64,000 bases of DNA from an uncultured Bacteroidales bacterium (GTDB lineage: Bacteria; Bacteroidota; Bacteroidia; Bacteroidales; SZUA-534): positions 62,001 to 126,000 of the forward strand of contig CADASL010000010.1 in NCBI GenBank assembly GCA_902790595.1, given 5' to 3'. Each line of letters begins with the position of its first letter. The stretch's first letter is position 1. Position numbers and translations under genes: made by a program. The notes below the pieces were generated by a model that did no database searches, was not told where the DNA came from, and saw only the letters and a program-made list of their open reading frames with translations. Shown in pieces: positions 41,762 to 51,947 of this stretch.

Positions 41762-44479
41762 ATGAAAGTCAGAATCCGCCTAAGTTACAGGGTACTAGCA
41801 TTAGTGCTGGGCACTGTGTTTGTGGTCATATTTTTTGCCGCACGAATCATCAACAATCAGTTCCGCGCATCGATAATTGAGACGTCGGAAAAGCGCGACG
41901 CCGCATTGCTCGAAGACATTTCGACCACCATCGCCAACATCACCGACAGCGAGTTCAAGAAAATTCTCACCTTGGAGTCGATTGTTGAAGCGTCGATTGA
42001 TGGCAACTACGCCGACAACGAGAGCCTCTACCGCAGTCTTGTGAAACAGCTCTGCAGCGACGACCCGATGCTGGCCTTCTCCTGGATGAGCGTGTCGAAC
42101 GGCTACATTGCAAGCGATGTTGACGAAAGTCGTCAGCTGATAAAATCGGAAAACACTTCGTATGGCGATGTGGAAACCAAAAGCTCGGTGCTTTATTACG
42201 ACTCCGACAATCTTGACGACCCCTACTACGCAGTTACTGAAAAAGGCGCGCCGCTGCTGACCGAGCCCTCAAGCTTTATGCAGGACGCATCGGTAACCAA
42301 AAAATACCTGAAAGCCACGGTTGCCGTGCCAATTGTGAAAGACGAAGAGACCATAGGCGCCATTGGCGTTGACCTGAACCTCAATACTTTGCGCCTGGCC
42401 ATCGACTCCATCTGCGAGGCCAGCGACAAATCGGTTACGGTGCTTTCGGAGAACGGAATAATCATCCGCTACAACAACCCCGACCTGATTGGCTTGCAAT
42501 TCGACGAGATTGACACGGTGCTTTCGAAAGTCAACACCACCGATGGCAACCTGTCTATTATTAAAGGCCATTCGGGCAATGACAGCATCTTCTGCTCAAT
42601 GCTGACCATCCATCCGGCCAACCTCGACGGCCAGTGGCGGCTGATTGCAACCTCGTCGATGAAAGATATTGACGCGCAGATTTCCACCTCGCTCACGTTT
42701 GTGACAAAAGTTATTTATTTGGGACTTATCTTTTTGGCAATCATCATTTTCATTCTTTCGGTGAGAATTGTGACACCAATCAAGAAGGTGAGCGAGATTA
42801 TCCAGAAACTGTCGCTCGGACAGGTTGACAACGCTCTGAAAATGGAAGTTGACAGCAACGATGAGCTTGGGCAGATGGCCGACTCGTCGAACAAGGTGGT
42901 TGACGGCCTGCTGCACGTGACGCAGTTTGCCGAAAACATCGGCCGCGGCAACTCCGACTACAACTTCACGCCGCTGAGCGACAACGACGTGCTCGGAAAC
43001 GCCATCATCGAAATGAAAAACAGTCTCGACCGCGCCAAAGAGGAGAGCGACCAGCGGCGCATTGAGGAGGGCCAGCTGAACTGGGCATCGAACGGCATCA
43101 ACCTGTTCAACAAGGTTTTGCGTGTGGACAACAGCAACCTCAAGAGCCTGAGCGAGGAGATTATCAAGAATCTGACCTTGTACCTCGACGCTCAAATGGG
43201 TGCGTTCTACGTTGTGCCAAGCGACCGCGAGGGTGTGGAGCTTGTGGCGCACATCGGATTCGACAAGGAGAAAACCTATAACAACGGCTTTGTGGAGCCG
43301 GGCCGCGGACTGATTGGCCGCGCCTATCTTGAAAAAGAGACCATTTTCATCAGCGACATCACGCCGGAGATTGACCAAATCGGGTCGGGATTGGGGCACG
43401 CGCTTCCAAAATCGGCGTTGGTGGTTCCGCTGCTCTACAACAAAGACCTGACGGGCATCATCGAGATTTACTCGTTCAAGGTTCTGCAGCAATACCAGAT
43501 TGCGTTTGTTGAGAAGTTGGCCGAGAACATCGCATCAACCATATCGACAGTGAAAATCAACGGCCAGACGGCCCAACTGCTCGAAAAATCGAAACGGCAG
43601 GCCGAGATTCTGGAGCAGCAGGAGGAGGAAATCCGCCAGAATATGGAGGAGATGCAGGCCACACAGGAGGAATCGACTCAAAAAGAGGAGGAGCTGACCA
43701 CAATGATAGAGGGATTCAGCTCGGTGATGCCAACCGTGCGCTACGACACCAACCAGCGCATCATCGACGTGAACGACGAATATGCAACACTTGTCAACAC
43801 AAAGAAAGACAAGCTGATAGGCAAGCGCCACAAATCGGAGCTGATTATGGACGAGCAGGAGCAGATAAAACACGAGAAATTCTGGGAGGAGCTGCTGAAA
43901 GGCAACCCGATGGAGACCGAGGAGCTGCTGCGCAACGGAAAGAAGGAGATTTGGATGCGGGAGCGGTTTGTTCCGGTTTTCGACACCGAGGGAAAAGTTA
44001 CCGAAGTGATGGCCCTCGGGTACAACATCAACGACCAGAAAGAGATTGAGAATCAGATACAAATGATTCAGGAAGGCGTGATACCCGAGAAGCTGAAAAA
44101 GAAAATCGAGGTCAAGGGCGCGCCGGTTGAAACGAATCTCATCGACCTGACAAACCTGAACGTGGTTTACAAAAACGACGCCAAGAAAATCGACGAGATT
44201 CTGAGGCGCTACGTTGACCAGATTCCGGAGCAGCTGACCGAAATCAGCGACCTGATTAAAGACCGCAACTACAAGAGTCTGAAAACAAGCGCCAAATCGC
44301 TGAAAACAAAACTTAACTATTTGGGAATAAAACAGATGTATAATGCCATCGACTCAATAATCAAACTTATCGACGATGACAAGAACCTGACGGCGATACC
44401 GGGCCTGTTCAAACCGATGAAGGCCATTTGGGAAGCCGCCGGCGCCGAACTCACTGATATTCTGAATAAAAAAGCGTAA
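41762..44479 (+). CDS. Membrane receptor Cache-HAMP-GAF-PAS with a C-terminal degenerate Hpt domain
   Basis: A 905-residue protein: TM1 (~12-30), extracytoplasmic dCache-like domain (~35-310, PYYAVTEKGAPLL, GAIGVDLNLNTL), TM2 (~318-338), HAMP (RIVTPIKKVSEIIQKL), a HAMP-like linker, GAF (~475-610), a long coiled coil (EEEIRQNMEEMQATQEES) and PAS (~655-765). The C-terminal ~105 residues look like an Hpt four-helix bundle, but AHSLKxxxxxLG is AKSLKTKLNYLG, with Lys for the phospho-accepting His. There is no kinase, cyclase or methyl-accepting core. It probably signals by protein contacts. 21 bp upstream of a paralogous receptor. Confidence 0.75.
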   Translation: MKVRIRLSYRVLALVLGTVFVVIFFAARIINNQFRASIIETSEKRDAALLEDISTTIANITDSEFKKILTLESIVEASIDGNYADNESLYRSLVKQLCSDDPMLAFSWMSVSNGYIASDVDESRQLIKSENTSYGDVETKSSVLYYDSDNLDDPYYAVTEKGAPLLTEPSSFMQDASVTKKYLKATVAVPIVKDEETIGAIGVDLNLNTLRLAIDSICEASDKSVTVLSENGIIIRYNNPDLIGLQFDEIDTVLSKVNTTDGNLSIIKGHSGNDSIFCSMLTIHPANLDGQWRLIATSSMKDIDAQISTSLTFVTKVIYLGLIFLAIIIFILSVRIVTPIKKVSEIIQKLSLGQVDNALKMEVDSNDELGQMADSSNKVVDGLLHVTQFAENIGRGNSDYNFTPLSDNDVLGNAIIEMKNSLDRAKEESDQRRIEEGQLNWASNGINLFNKVLRVDNSNLKSLSEEIIKNLTLYLDAQMGAFYVVPSDREGVELVAHIGFDKEKTYNNGFVEPGRGLIGRAYLEKETIFISDITPEIDQIGSGLGHALPKSALVVPLLYNKDLTGIIEIYSFKVLQQYQIAFVEKLAENIASTISTVKINGQTAQLLEKSKRQAEILEQQEEEIRQNMEEMQATQEESTQKEEELTTMIEGFSSVMPTVRYDTNQRIIDVNDEYATLVNTKKDKLIGKRHKSELIMDEQEQIKHEKFWEELLKGNPMETEELLRNGKKEIWMRERFVPVFDTEGKVTEVMALGYNINDQKEIENQIQMIQEGVIPEKLKKKIEVKGAPVETNLIDLTNLNVVYKNDAKKIDEILRRYVDQIPEQLTEISDLIKDRNYKSLKTSAKSLKTKLNYLGIKQMYNAIDSIIKLIDDDKNLTAIPGLFKPMKAIWEAAGAELTDILNKKA

Positions 44480-44500
44480 CACCTTTAAAACGAAACGGCA

Positions 44501-46879
44501 ATGATTTTCAAAAAACGCATACACAGAAAAATGATGCTCTACTTCCTTGGAGCATCACTATTGGTTTACCTTGTATCGCTCGGATACGTCGGTCTTGAGG
44601 TGCAGAACATATCGAAAAATATGGCCAACACCGACCTCTGGCAAAAATCGAACGACCTATCGAAAAAGATAAAGGGACTGATTGAAAGCAAGGCGAAAAT
44701 TGTTGAGACACTCGCGCAGACAATGCAGGAGTATGAGAGCATTGACGAGAGCGTGCGCCGCGAGACTTTCACCAATATGCTGAAAGAGGTGATTACCGAC
44801 GACGAGGACATTCTCTCGATTTGGTCGGTTTGGGAGCCGAACTCCATCGACTCGCGCGACGCCGAATGTGAGAACACGCCCGACGGCACCGCCATCGGCA
44901 CCTACTCACCGTCGTTCTACCGCCAGGACGGCGAGGTTATGGTTGAGGTGAACCACAATTTGCCGCCCTACTCGAAACCGTACTACACCATTCCGCGCGA
45001 AACAAGGAGCGTGTCGCTGCTCGACCCGTATCTCTACAGCTACCAGGCCGACAAAAAAGACTCAACTCTAATCACATCGGTTATAGCGCCGATAACGCTC
45101 TGGGGCGAATTCCTGGGCGTTGTGGGCATCGATTTCTCGCTCGACTATCTGCAGAAATCGGTGTCGGTGTACCAGAGCCACCCCGAGGAGCAGATTTTCC
45201 TGATTGCCGAAGACGGGAACTTCATCTACAATCCCGATTTCAGCCTTGTGGGCACTCATCAGACTTTTGTGCCCGACTCGGCTCGCGCAATGCTCTCCGA
45301 CACAATGGTTGTCGAATACGGTTTGAGCCGGAAGGCAAGCATCAGAGTGATGCGGCTCATTCCGCTGCTCAACACCCGCTGGGACCTGATTACCACCCTT
45401 CCGGTGAAAGCGGCCTACGAGTCGGCCAGCAAATCGTTCTTCAACGTGCTGCTGCTCATTCTGGTCGGCTTTGTAATTCTGTCGATTGTGATTTCGATGG
45501 TCGCCCGCAACATTTCGGAGGCTATTGTGAACATCAACAACAAGCTGGCCGCCCTTTCGCTTGGAGTGATTGACAAGACCGACCGCGGCCGGCAGCTCAT
45601 CGAAGGTGAGATTACCGACCTCGAACATTCGCTCGACAATCTGTTCGACAGTTTGCAGGCGTCGGTTGATTTTGCAGGCGAGATTGGCAAGGGTAACCTC
45701 ACGGCCGAGTACCATCTGCTCAGCGACGACGACACTCTTGGAGAATCGCTGATTACGATGCAGAACAGTCTTATCAAGGCCAAAAAAGAGGAGGACAAGA
45801 AAAAACTGCTCGACGACCAGCGCAACTGGGTAACGCACGGTTTGGCCAACTTTGGCGAGATTATCCGTCAGGACAACGACAACATTGAGGACTTTGCATA
45901 CAACCTGCTGTCGCAACTGCTTCAGTATGTTGATGTTGTGCAGGGTGCCATCTATTTCAAGAAGGAAGACCAGTACAGCAATGAGGTGAAGTTTGAGAAC
46001 AAGGCCGCCATTGCCTACGGCAAGCAGATAATGCTCGACGCCGAAGTGACCGAGAAAGACGGCATCTTCGGACGAACCATCACCGAGAAGAAATACATCT
46101 ATCTTGAGGACATTCCGGAGAGCTACGTCACCTTCACGCAAGGCAAAAAAGAGGCGCAAAAGCCCCGCAATCTGCTGGTTGTTCCGATGATTGTGAACGA
46201 CGAGATTTACGGCATAATGGAGCTCGTGTCGTACAACCATTTTGAGCAGTACAAGATTGAGTTCATCGAGAAGCTGTGCGAGAACATCGCCTCGGTGGTA
46301 TCGAGCGTGAACACCAACATACACAATGCCCATCTGCTTGAGCAGTCGAACGAGCAGGCCGACGAGCTGTCGCAGCACGAGGAGGAGATGCGCCAGAACC
46401 TTGAGGAGATGCAGGCCACACAGGAGGAGGCCGCCAAGCGTCACGATACGCTCAACGCCCAGCTGATGGCATTCTACGACGGCCTGATGGTGGCCGAGAT
46501 TGACACCGACGGCAAACTGGTGAATATGTCGAAACGGATGGTGCGGTTCTACGGCCTTAATAATGAGAGCGTTGACGGACTGGCCTACATATCGGTTGTG
46601 GCGCAGGACGATGCCGCGCGCGAGAGTTTCAAAATCTTCTGGGAGAAGCTGTTGACGAACGGCAAGGGACAGCGCAAGATGGAGGCCAACATCCACGGCA
46701 AAGACACCTATGCGGTTGAATACTACAAGGTTATCAACAAAAACGATGAGCCTTACCGCGTGATTGTGATTGCCGTGAGCAAGATGCGCGAGCGCGAACT
46801 TGCCGACCGCCTTGCAAGCGAGCTGCAATCGTATTTGCAGGAGCACGGAATGAACAGCGGCGAGGAAACCAAGGAATAA
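44501..46879 (+). CDS. Membrane receptor Cache-HAMP-GAF-PAS without output domain
   Basis: A 792-residue paralogue of the preceding protein: TM1 (~12-33), dCache-like sensor (~40-310, with DPYLYSYQADKKDS and GVVGIDFSLDYL), TM2 (~316-337), HAMP-type linker, GAF (~455-600), coiled coil with EEEMRQNLEEMQATQEEA, and PAS (~645-760). It ends after a short helix, with no Hpt-like, kinase or other output domain. Cache domains bind small ligands such as amino or carboxylic acids. It is co-transcribed with the preceding gene and closed by the terminator at 46903-46930. Confidence 0.75.
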   Translation: MIFKKRIHRKMMLYFLGASLLVYLVSLGYVGLEVQNISKNMANTDLWQKSNDLSKKIKGLIESKAKIVETLAQTMQEYESIDESVRRETFTNMLKEVITDDEDILSIWSVWEPNSIDSRDAECENTPDGTAIGTYSPSFYRQDGEVMVEVNHNLPPYSKPYYTIPRETRSVSLLDPYLYSYQADKKDSTLITSVIAPITLWGEFLGVVGIDFSLDYLQKSVSVYQSHPEEQIFLIAEDGNFIYNPDFSLVGTHQTFVPDSARAMLSDTMVVEYGLSRKASIRVMRLIPLLNTRWDLITTLPVKAAYESASKSFFNVLLLILVGFVILSIVISMVARNISEAIVNINNKLAALSLGVIDKTDRGRQLIEGEITDLEHSLDNLFDSLQASVDFAGEIGKGNLTAEYHLLSDDDTLGESLITMQNSLIKAKKEEDKKKLLDDQRNWVTHGLANFGEIIRQDNDNIEDFAYNLLSQLLQYVDVVQGAIYFKKEDQYSNEVKFENKAAIAYGKQIMLDAEVTEKDGIFGRTITEKKYIYLEDIPESYVTFTQGKKEAQKPRNLLVVPMIVNDEIYGIMELVSYNHFEQYKIEFIEKLCENIASVVSSVNTNIHNAHLLEQSNEQADELSQHEEEMRQNLEEMQATQEEAAKRHDTLNAQLMAFYDGLMVAEIDTDGKLVNMSKRMVRFYGLNNESVDGLAYISVVAQDDAARESFKIFWEKLLTNGKGQRKMEANIHGKDTYAVEYYKVINKNDEPYRVIVIAVSKMRERELADRLASELQSYLQEHGMNSGEETKE

Positions 46880-46902
46880 AAGACAATCAACCGAATATGA
46901 GA

Positions 46903-46930
46903 ACGGCGGGCATTGAACCCGCCGTTTTTT
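46903..46930 (+). terminator. Terminator of the receptor operon
   Basis: ACGGCGGG (46903-46910) pairs with CCCGCCGT (46918-46925), then six T. The convergent minus-strand gene ends at 46929, so it may serve both. Confidence 0.85.
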
Positions 46931-48128
46931 ATAAGTCGCGTTTTACTCTAAAAAATTGGTATTTCAAACCGATTGTCAGGGTGTGAATTGTGCCGATGGC
47001 TTTGAATTGCGGTGAATCGAATTTCGCTGGCATATAAGTGTAGCGGAGAGTTGGGAATAAAATATGTACGTTAATCTTTCCTTCCTGATATATCATATAG
47101 TTGTTTGGATATTCGCGGCAGAGTTCAACTCCTATCACCGGCTGCGCGTGCGCACTGTTTATCTCGGAATCTTGCAATCTTGTATCTTCCTTTATGCTTC
47201 TGGCGTCGGGATATAGAGTTACCCAGCCCGCGCCAAAAGTCGTGGTTGCCACAAACCGGTATGGCAACCTGATTTTGTACCCCGCACTGATACCAAAAAA
47301 CATATTCTCGGTTCTTCCGTCTTTCATTATCGCATTGCCGAAATTAATATCTTCATTCGCCAAGCCGTAAAGGAACCCCATCTCGCCGTTCAGCACGAAA
47401 TTTTGGAATGCCAGACCCAAATACATATTCATTGCAAAGTCGGTGTTCAGTAATTTGCCTATATTGCCGGAGTAGAAGGCCCCTCCAAACGAAAGGCCGA
47501 ATTCGATTGAAGGCCAGATGTTAATATACTTGTATCTGAGCAGATTCCTCACAAACGTTTCGTGCTCGCTCATCGGGTGACGGTCAAGATACTCGTCGCT
47601 GGCGGCGTTCATTATTTCGGTCGAATTGTCGGAGTTCAGATTCTCGAAAAGTTTGATAAAAAGCAGCAGAAAATCGCGGCGGCTCTCGCTGAGTGATTCG
47701 TCGTTTTCGATGTCCTGTCTGTAAGTGTCGTAGTCCACGCAGAGTGAATCGGCCAGCAGCGGGAACAGACTGTATTTGAAACTGTTGGTTTGGTTTTGAT
47801 ACTGCGCAATGGTGAGTGAGTCGAGAACCGTCTCGGTGGCGGCCAGCTGGTACTTGTGCAGCCAGATGGCCAACAGCCACATCTCATCTTGAGCGAGAGC
47901 CTTGAGATTGTCAGTTTCAAACTCGGTTCGGGCGTAGAACATCAGCTCCTCGGCCTTGGCGCGTTCGTTGCAGACGATGGACCAAAAAATGCGGTCGCGG
48001 CACTTTTCAATCATCTCGGTTTTCGACTGGTGAGTAGTCAGATATTTACGCATAGCGGCGGTGTCAACCTGCGCGCTGGCGCAAAAGCTGCCTGCGGCAA
48101 CTATCAATGTTAAAATTATCTTCTTCAT
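46929..48128 (-). CDS. Secreted, probable outer-membrane protein (paralogue of next gene)
   Basis: A 399-residue protein with a signal peptide (LTLIVAAGSFCASAQ). Residues ~25-190 are helical and rich in Asp/Glu. Residues ~200-399 alternate hydrophobic and aromatic strands and end in a Phe-containing strand (HTLTIGLKYQFFRVKRDL), like a small outer-membrane barrel. No named family is recognised. It lies 6 bp after the stop of its paralogue, so the two form an operon opposite the PBP1A gene. Confidence 0.65.
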   Translation of the reverse strand: MKKIILTLIVAAGSFCASAQVDTAAMRKYLTTHQSKTEMIEKCRDRIFWSIVCNERAKAEELMFYARTEFETDNLKALAQDEMWLLAIWLHKYQLAATETVLDSLTIAQYQNQTNSFKYSLFPLLADSLCVDYDTYRQDIENDESLSESRRDFLLLFIKLFENLNSDNSTEIMNAASDEYLDRHPMSEHETFVRNLLRYKYINIWPSIEFGLSFGGAFYSGNIGKLLNTDFAMNMYLGLAFQNFVLNGEMGFLYGLANEDINFGNAIMKDGRTENMFFGISAGYKIRLPYRFVATTTFGAGWVTLYPDARSIKEDTRLQDSEINSAHAQPVIGVELCREYPNNYMIYQEGKINVHILFPTLRYTYMPAKFDSPQFKAIGTIHTLTIGLKYQFFRVKRDL

Positions 48129-48134
48129 AATGAA

Positions 48135-49373
48135 TTAATAAACACGTTTTGCCTCGCAAAGGCCGAATTTCACTACCAACGACAGGGTTGTCATTGCTCC
48201 AAAAACCGATTTATCTTCGATTTTTGTTCTGATAGGCTGGACAGTGAGACGCAACGCCGGTCCCCAGAAACACGGCATATTGCCATCGAAGAACAATTTT
48301 TCGTAGCGCATCTCAGCGCCCAAAGCCGGCATAACCGACCTTAACCGTTCGTCTTTCAACGAGTTATCTTTATTGTCGCGGTCGCAGATGGGTAAAATTT
48401 CAGTAAGACCTAACCCAACACGCGGAATGAACATAAAGTTGTGTTTTAGTGGGAAATACCTCCCCACAAATAATTGATAATTACCAATATTTCCATTGAA
48501 TTTGGGCATCCAAACCACCCCGTCATCGAACCGGAAGCTTTGTTTCAGCTCGCAAGGCGATACGACAAAATGGAATGAAACCTCATAACGGTTGATTGCA
48601 TAGGTGATGTCACAATTGAATGTGGCCGGAACTGTGTTAAACCAATCGGTAATTCCGCCCGCCAGAACACTCATACCGGCACCTACAGCCACCTCGAATT
48701 GGAATCCGTCGGGGTCTTTTACAAATTTGTAGGTCAGACTCTGCTTCACATAATAGTTGTATTGGCTGTCGGGGTGCTTCTCTAAAAACCGGGCGCTCTC
48801 GCGGTTCATAACATCTACGTGGTTGTTCGGAGTTGTCTCCAACTGCTTGACAAACACATCGATAAAATCCTTGTCGGTTTCTGTCAGATGGCTGTCGGCG
48901 TGATAGGCTTGCTTCAGGTCGTCGAGGTTTTTCGTCAACTTTTCGCGAACCACATAATAAAGGTTAGAGTTGAAAATGATTTTCGGGCCAAGCTCGGCCT
49001 CACGCGCCGAATCCAAGGCCACAAGGTCGTTCAAAAAATCGTCGAAGCGGTTCAAGTAGAGGTCGATGCACCACACCTCGCGCGGCATCAACGGCAGATA
49101 GACGCTGTCCTCGAGCGTCAGGGCGTACTCTTTCAGATTGTAAACTTTCTCCTTATCGTCGTCGGCGATGCTTTCGGTGAGGTGGTTAAGGCACTTTTTT
49201 ATCAGGTCGCTGCGGGTGTCTTCGAGTAAACCTAATCGGTTCATTTGCTGGTATTTGACACTTTCAACGGCGGTGCTGTCGATGGTAAATTCATCGGCAG
49301 CGGTTTGCGCCTTCAGTTGTCCGAACATAGCGGCGGCCAGCACAATGCACAAAGCGGCAAGTTTGTTTTTCAT
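48135..49373 (-). CDS. Secreted, probable outer-membrane protein (paralogue of previous gene)
   Basis: A 412-residue protein with a signal peptide (LCIVLAAAMFGQLKAQ). It has the same plan as the 46929-48128 product: a helical region of about 190 residues with matching blocks (LxxRxVWxIxLYLxxF-like MPREVWCIDLYLNRF; RESARFLEKHPDSQ against SDEYLDRHPMSE), then a barrel-like C-terminal half. Likely partners or isoforms in the outer membrane. Function unknown. Confidence 0.65.
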   Translation of the reverse strand: MKNKLAALCIVLAAAMFGQLKAQTAADEFTIDSTAVESVKYQQMNRLGLLEDTRSDLIKKCLNHLTESIADDDKEKVYNLKEYALTLEDSVYLPLMPREVWCIDLYLNRFDDFLNDLVALDSAREAELGPKIIFNSNLYYVVREKLTKNLDDLKQAYHADSHLTETDKDFIDVFVKQLETTPNNHVDVMNRESARFLEKHPDSQYNYYVKQSLTYKFVKDPDGFQFEVAVGAGMSVLAGGITDWFNTVPATFNCDITYAINRYEVSFHFVVSPCELKQSFRFDDGVVWMPKFNGNIGNYQLFVGRYFPLKHNFMFIPRVGLGLTEILPICDRDNKDNSLKDERLRSVMPALGAEMRYEKLFFDGNMPCFWGPALRLTVQPIRTKIEDKSVFGAMTTLSLVVKFGLCEAKRVY

Positions 49374-49510
49374 TTGTCAGTTGTTTCAGAAAATCGACCG
49401 TTCAAATATAAATCATATTGGTTAGTGGTGAGCTTTGGGCGGCCTTTTTTGTTGTTTTCTTCCGAAGAAAAAACCGAAAACGCCATTATACTGAACAACA
49501 CCTAATTTTT

Positions 49511-49518
49511 TATCTTTG
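49511..49518 (+). promoter_or_regulatory. -7 box TATCTTTG of the PBP1A gene
   Basis: Plus-strand match to TAnnTTTG, 23 bp before the ATG. Confidence 0.65.
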
Positions 49519-49541
49519 CCACTTAAAATAAAATTTTTGCA

Positions 49542-51905
49542 ATGGCAATATCTATCTCGAAACGGCTGCAATGGAAGATAATCATTTGGTCGTTAGTGGT
49601 TTTTCCGGTTGTGCTCACGGCTGTGATGTTCTACAACATCTGGAACGGAAATCTCGGCTTTATGCCTTCGTTTGAAGAACTTGAGAATCCGAAAAGCAAT
49701 CTGGCTTCGGAAGTTTATTCGGAAGACGGCGTGCTTCTGGGTACCTATTTCAAAGAGAACCGCTCGACCGGCACCTACAACGAACTCTCGCCGTACCTTG
49801 TCGATGCCTTGGTTTCTACTGAAGACCAGCGCTACTACAAGCACTCGGGCGTCGATTTCCCCGGTCTGGTTCGCGTTTTCTTCAAGACCATTGTTTCGGG
49901 CAACAAGAGTTCGGGCGGCGGCAGCACCATATCGCAGCAGCTGGCCAAGATGCTTTTCCCGCGCGAGAATTTCACCAACTCTCTGCAAATGGTGAACCGC
50001 AAGTTCCGCGAGTGGGTTATCGCCATCAAGCTTGAGCGCAGCTACACCAAAGAAGAGATTATCGCAATGTATCTCAACCAGTTCGATTTTATGAACCTGG
50101 CCGTGGGCGTGAAGTCGGCGGCGAAAATCTACTTCAACACCACGCCGCAGGACCTGCGCATTGAGCAGGCGGCAATGCTTGTGGGAATGGCCAAGAACCC
50201 AGCGCTCTACAACCCGCTGCGCCGCCCCGAGCAGACCACTCAGCGCCGCAATGTGGTTCTCTATCAGATGCTGAACAACGACAAGCTCACCCGTGCCGAG
50301 TACGACTCGCTCAAGCAGCTTCCGCTGGGGCTCGACTATCACAAGGTTGACCATAAGGAAGGCCTGGCGACATATTTCCGCGAGTTTCTGCGCATTGAGA
50401 TGAACACCAAAAAGCCCGTGCGCAAGAATTACAAAAACAAGTCTGATTATGAGAGAGATTCGATAGAGTGGTTCACCAATCCGCTGCGTGGCTGGTGCAA
50501 CCGCAACCTGAAACCTGACGGCTCGCCATACGACATCTACAAAGACGGTCTGAAAATCTACACCACCGTCAACTCAAAGATGCAGGACTATGCCGAGAAC
50601 GCCGTGCGCGACCATCTGAAAAACACGCTGCAAAAGCAGTTCGACTATCTTGAGAAAGACAAGGAAAACGCGCCGTTCTCGAGCGAACTCACGCCCGAGC
50701 AGGTGAACACTATTATGACTAACTCAATGAAATGGTCAGAGCGCTACCGCGTGCTCTACAGGGTTAGAAAAATGCCGTACGACGATGTTGTGAAGAACTT
50801 CAACACCCCGACCGAGATGAACGTCTTCAGCTGGCACGGCAATGTTGACACCGTTATGACCCCGATGGACTCGATGCGCTACTACAAGCATTTCCTGCAG
50901 TCGGGCTTTATGGCGATGGACCCGCACTCGGGCTACGTGAAGGCATACGTGGGCGGCATCGACTACCATCACTTCCAGTATGACCACGTGACAAAAGCCC
51001 AGCGGCAGGTGGGCTCGACCTTCAAGCCGTTCCTTTACACGTTGGCAATGATGGACGGCTTCACGCCCTGCGATCGCGTGCTCAACGTGCCCGTCACCAT
51101 CACCGACCCCGAAACAGGCGTGGTGTGGACCCCGAAAGCCGGCAGCAGCAGTTTTCTCGAAGGCCGCGAGCTCTCACTGCAATACGGTTTGGCGCAGTCG
51201 CTCAACAACATATCGGCCTGGCTGATGAACCGTTTCAAACCGAAGGCTGTGATTCAGCTGGCTCATAATATGGGAATCAAGAGCGATATTCCGCGTGTGC
51301 CGTCAATCTGCCTTGGCGTGGCCGACCTGACGCTTTGCGAGATGGTGAGCGCCTACTGCTGCTTCGCCAACAAGGGCGTTTACACCCAGCCGATTTTTGT
51401 GACACGCATCGAAGATAAGAACGGCAACGTGCTGGCCAATTTCCAGCCGGTTAAGCACGAAGCCATCAGCGAGCGCACGGCCTACTTGATGCTCACAATG
51501 CTGCAGGGCGTTGTGCGCAAGGGCACAGGTTCGCGTCTGTGGAGTGACAAATATCCGTGGAAATTCAAAGCGCAGATTGCCGCCAAAACCGGAACCACCA
51601 ATGAGCAGTCCGACGGTTGGTTTATGGGCGTCACGCCGAACCTTGTGGGCGGTGTCTGGACCGGCGCCGAAGACCGCAGCGTCCACTTCGAGTCAATCAC
51701 CTACGGACAGGGCGCCAATATGGCTCTGCCTATCTGGGCCGGATTTATGCGCAAGGTTTACGACGACCCGTCGCTGCCTTACTCTGAAACCGATGTGTTT
51801 GAGAAACCGGCCGACTGGAACGAGACTTTCGACTGCCCCGACTACGACGAGAAACAGAGCAGCGGCAGCCAGAGCGACGATATTGAAGACGAATTCTATT
51901 TCTAA
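49542..51905 (+). CDS. Class A penicillin-binding protein (PBP1A-type peptidoglycan synthase)
   Basis: A 787-residue bifunctional enzyme: short cytoplasmic part, TM (~13-33), GT51 transglycosylase with VSTEDQRYYKHSGVDF (catalytic Glu94) and GGGSTISQQLAKML. The transpeptidase domain has SxxK GSTFKPF (Ser492, Lys495), SxN SLNNIS and KTGTTNEQSDGWF (Lys682). It polymerises and cross-links peptidoglycan in the periplasm. First gene of a set with the DUF3352-like/propeller protein, 42 bp downstream. No gene symbol is assigned between mrcA and ponA usage. Confidence 0.95.
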   Translation: MAISISKRLQWKIIIWSLVVFPVVLTAVMFYNIWNGNLGFMPSFEELENPKSNLASEVYSEDGVLLGTYFKENRSTGTYNELSPYLVDALVSTEDQRYYKHSGVDFPGLVRVFFKTIVSGNKSSGGGSTISQQLAKMLFPRENFTNSLQMVNRKFREWVIAIKLERSYTKEEIIAMYLNQFDFMNLAVGVKSAAKIYFNTTPQDLRIEQAAMLVGMAKNPALYNPLRRPEQTTQRRNVVLYQMLNNDKLTRAEYDSLKQLPLGLDYHKVDHKEGLATYFREFLRIEMNTKKPVRKNYKNKSDYERDSIEWFTNPLRGWCNRNLKPDGSPYDIYKDGLKIYTTVNSKMQDYAENAVRDHLKNTLQKQFDYLEKDKENAPFSSELTPEQVNTIMTNSMKWSERYRVLYRVRKMPYDDVVKNFNTPTEMNVFSWHGNVDTVMTPMDSMRYYKHFLQSGFMAMDPHSGYVKAYVGGIDYHHFQYDHVTKAQRQVGSTFKPFLYTLAMMDGFTPCDRVLNVPVTITDPETGVVWTPKAGSSSFLEGRELSLQYGLAQSLNNISAWLMNRFKPKAVIQLAHNMGIKSDIPRVPSICLGVADLTLCEMVSAYCCFANKGVYTQPIFVTRIEDKNGNVLANFQPVKHEAISERTAYLMLTMLQGVVRKGTGSRLWSDKYPWKFKAQIAAKTGTTNEQSDGWFMGVTPNLVGGVWTGAEDRSVHFESITYGQGANMALPIWAGFMRKVYDDPSLPYSETDVFEKPADWNETFDCPDYDEKQSSGSQSDDIEDEFYF

Positions 51906-51947
51906 CGGCATATATCTGACAATAAAATATCTATCACGAAAGCTCAA

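Noticed and set aside
45068..46846. Long open frame (592 codons) antisense to the second receptor gene
   Set aside because: The composition is that of a reversed GC-rich coding strand (His, Val, Leu, Arg runs) and no domain is seen; the plus-strand receptor explains the DNA.
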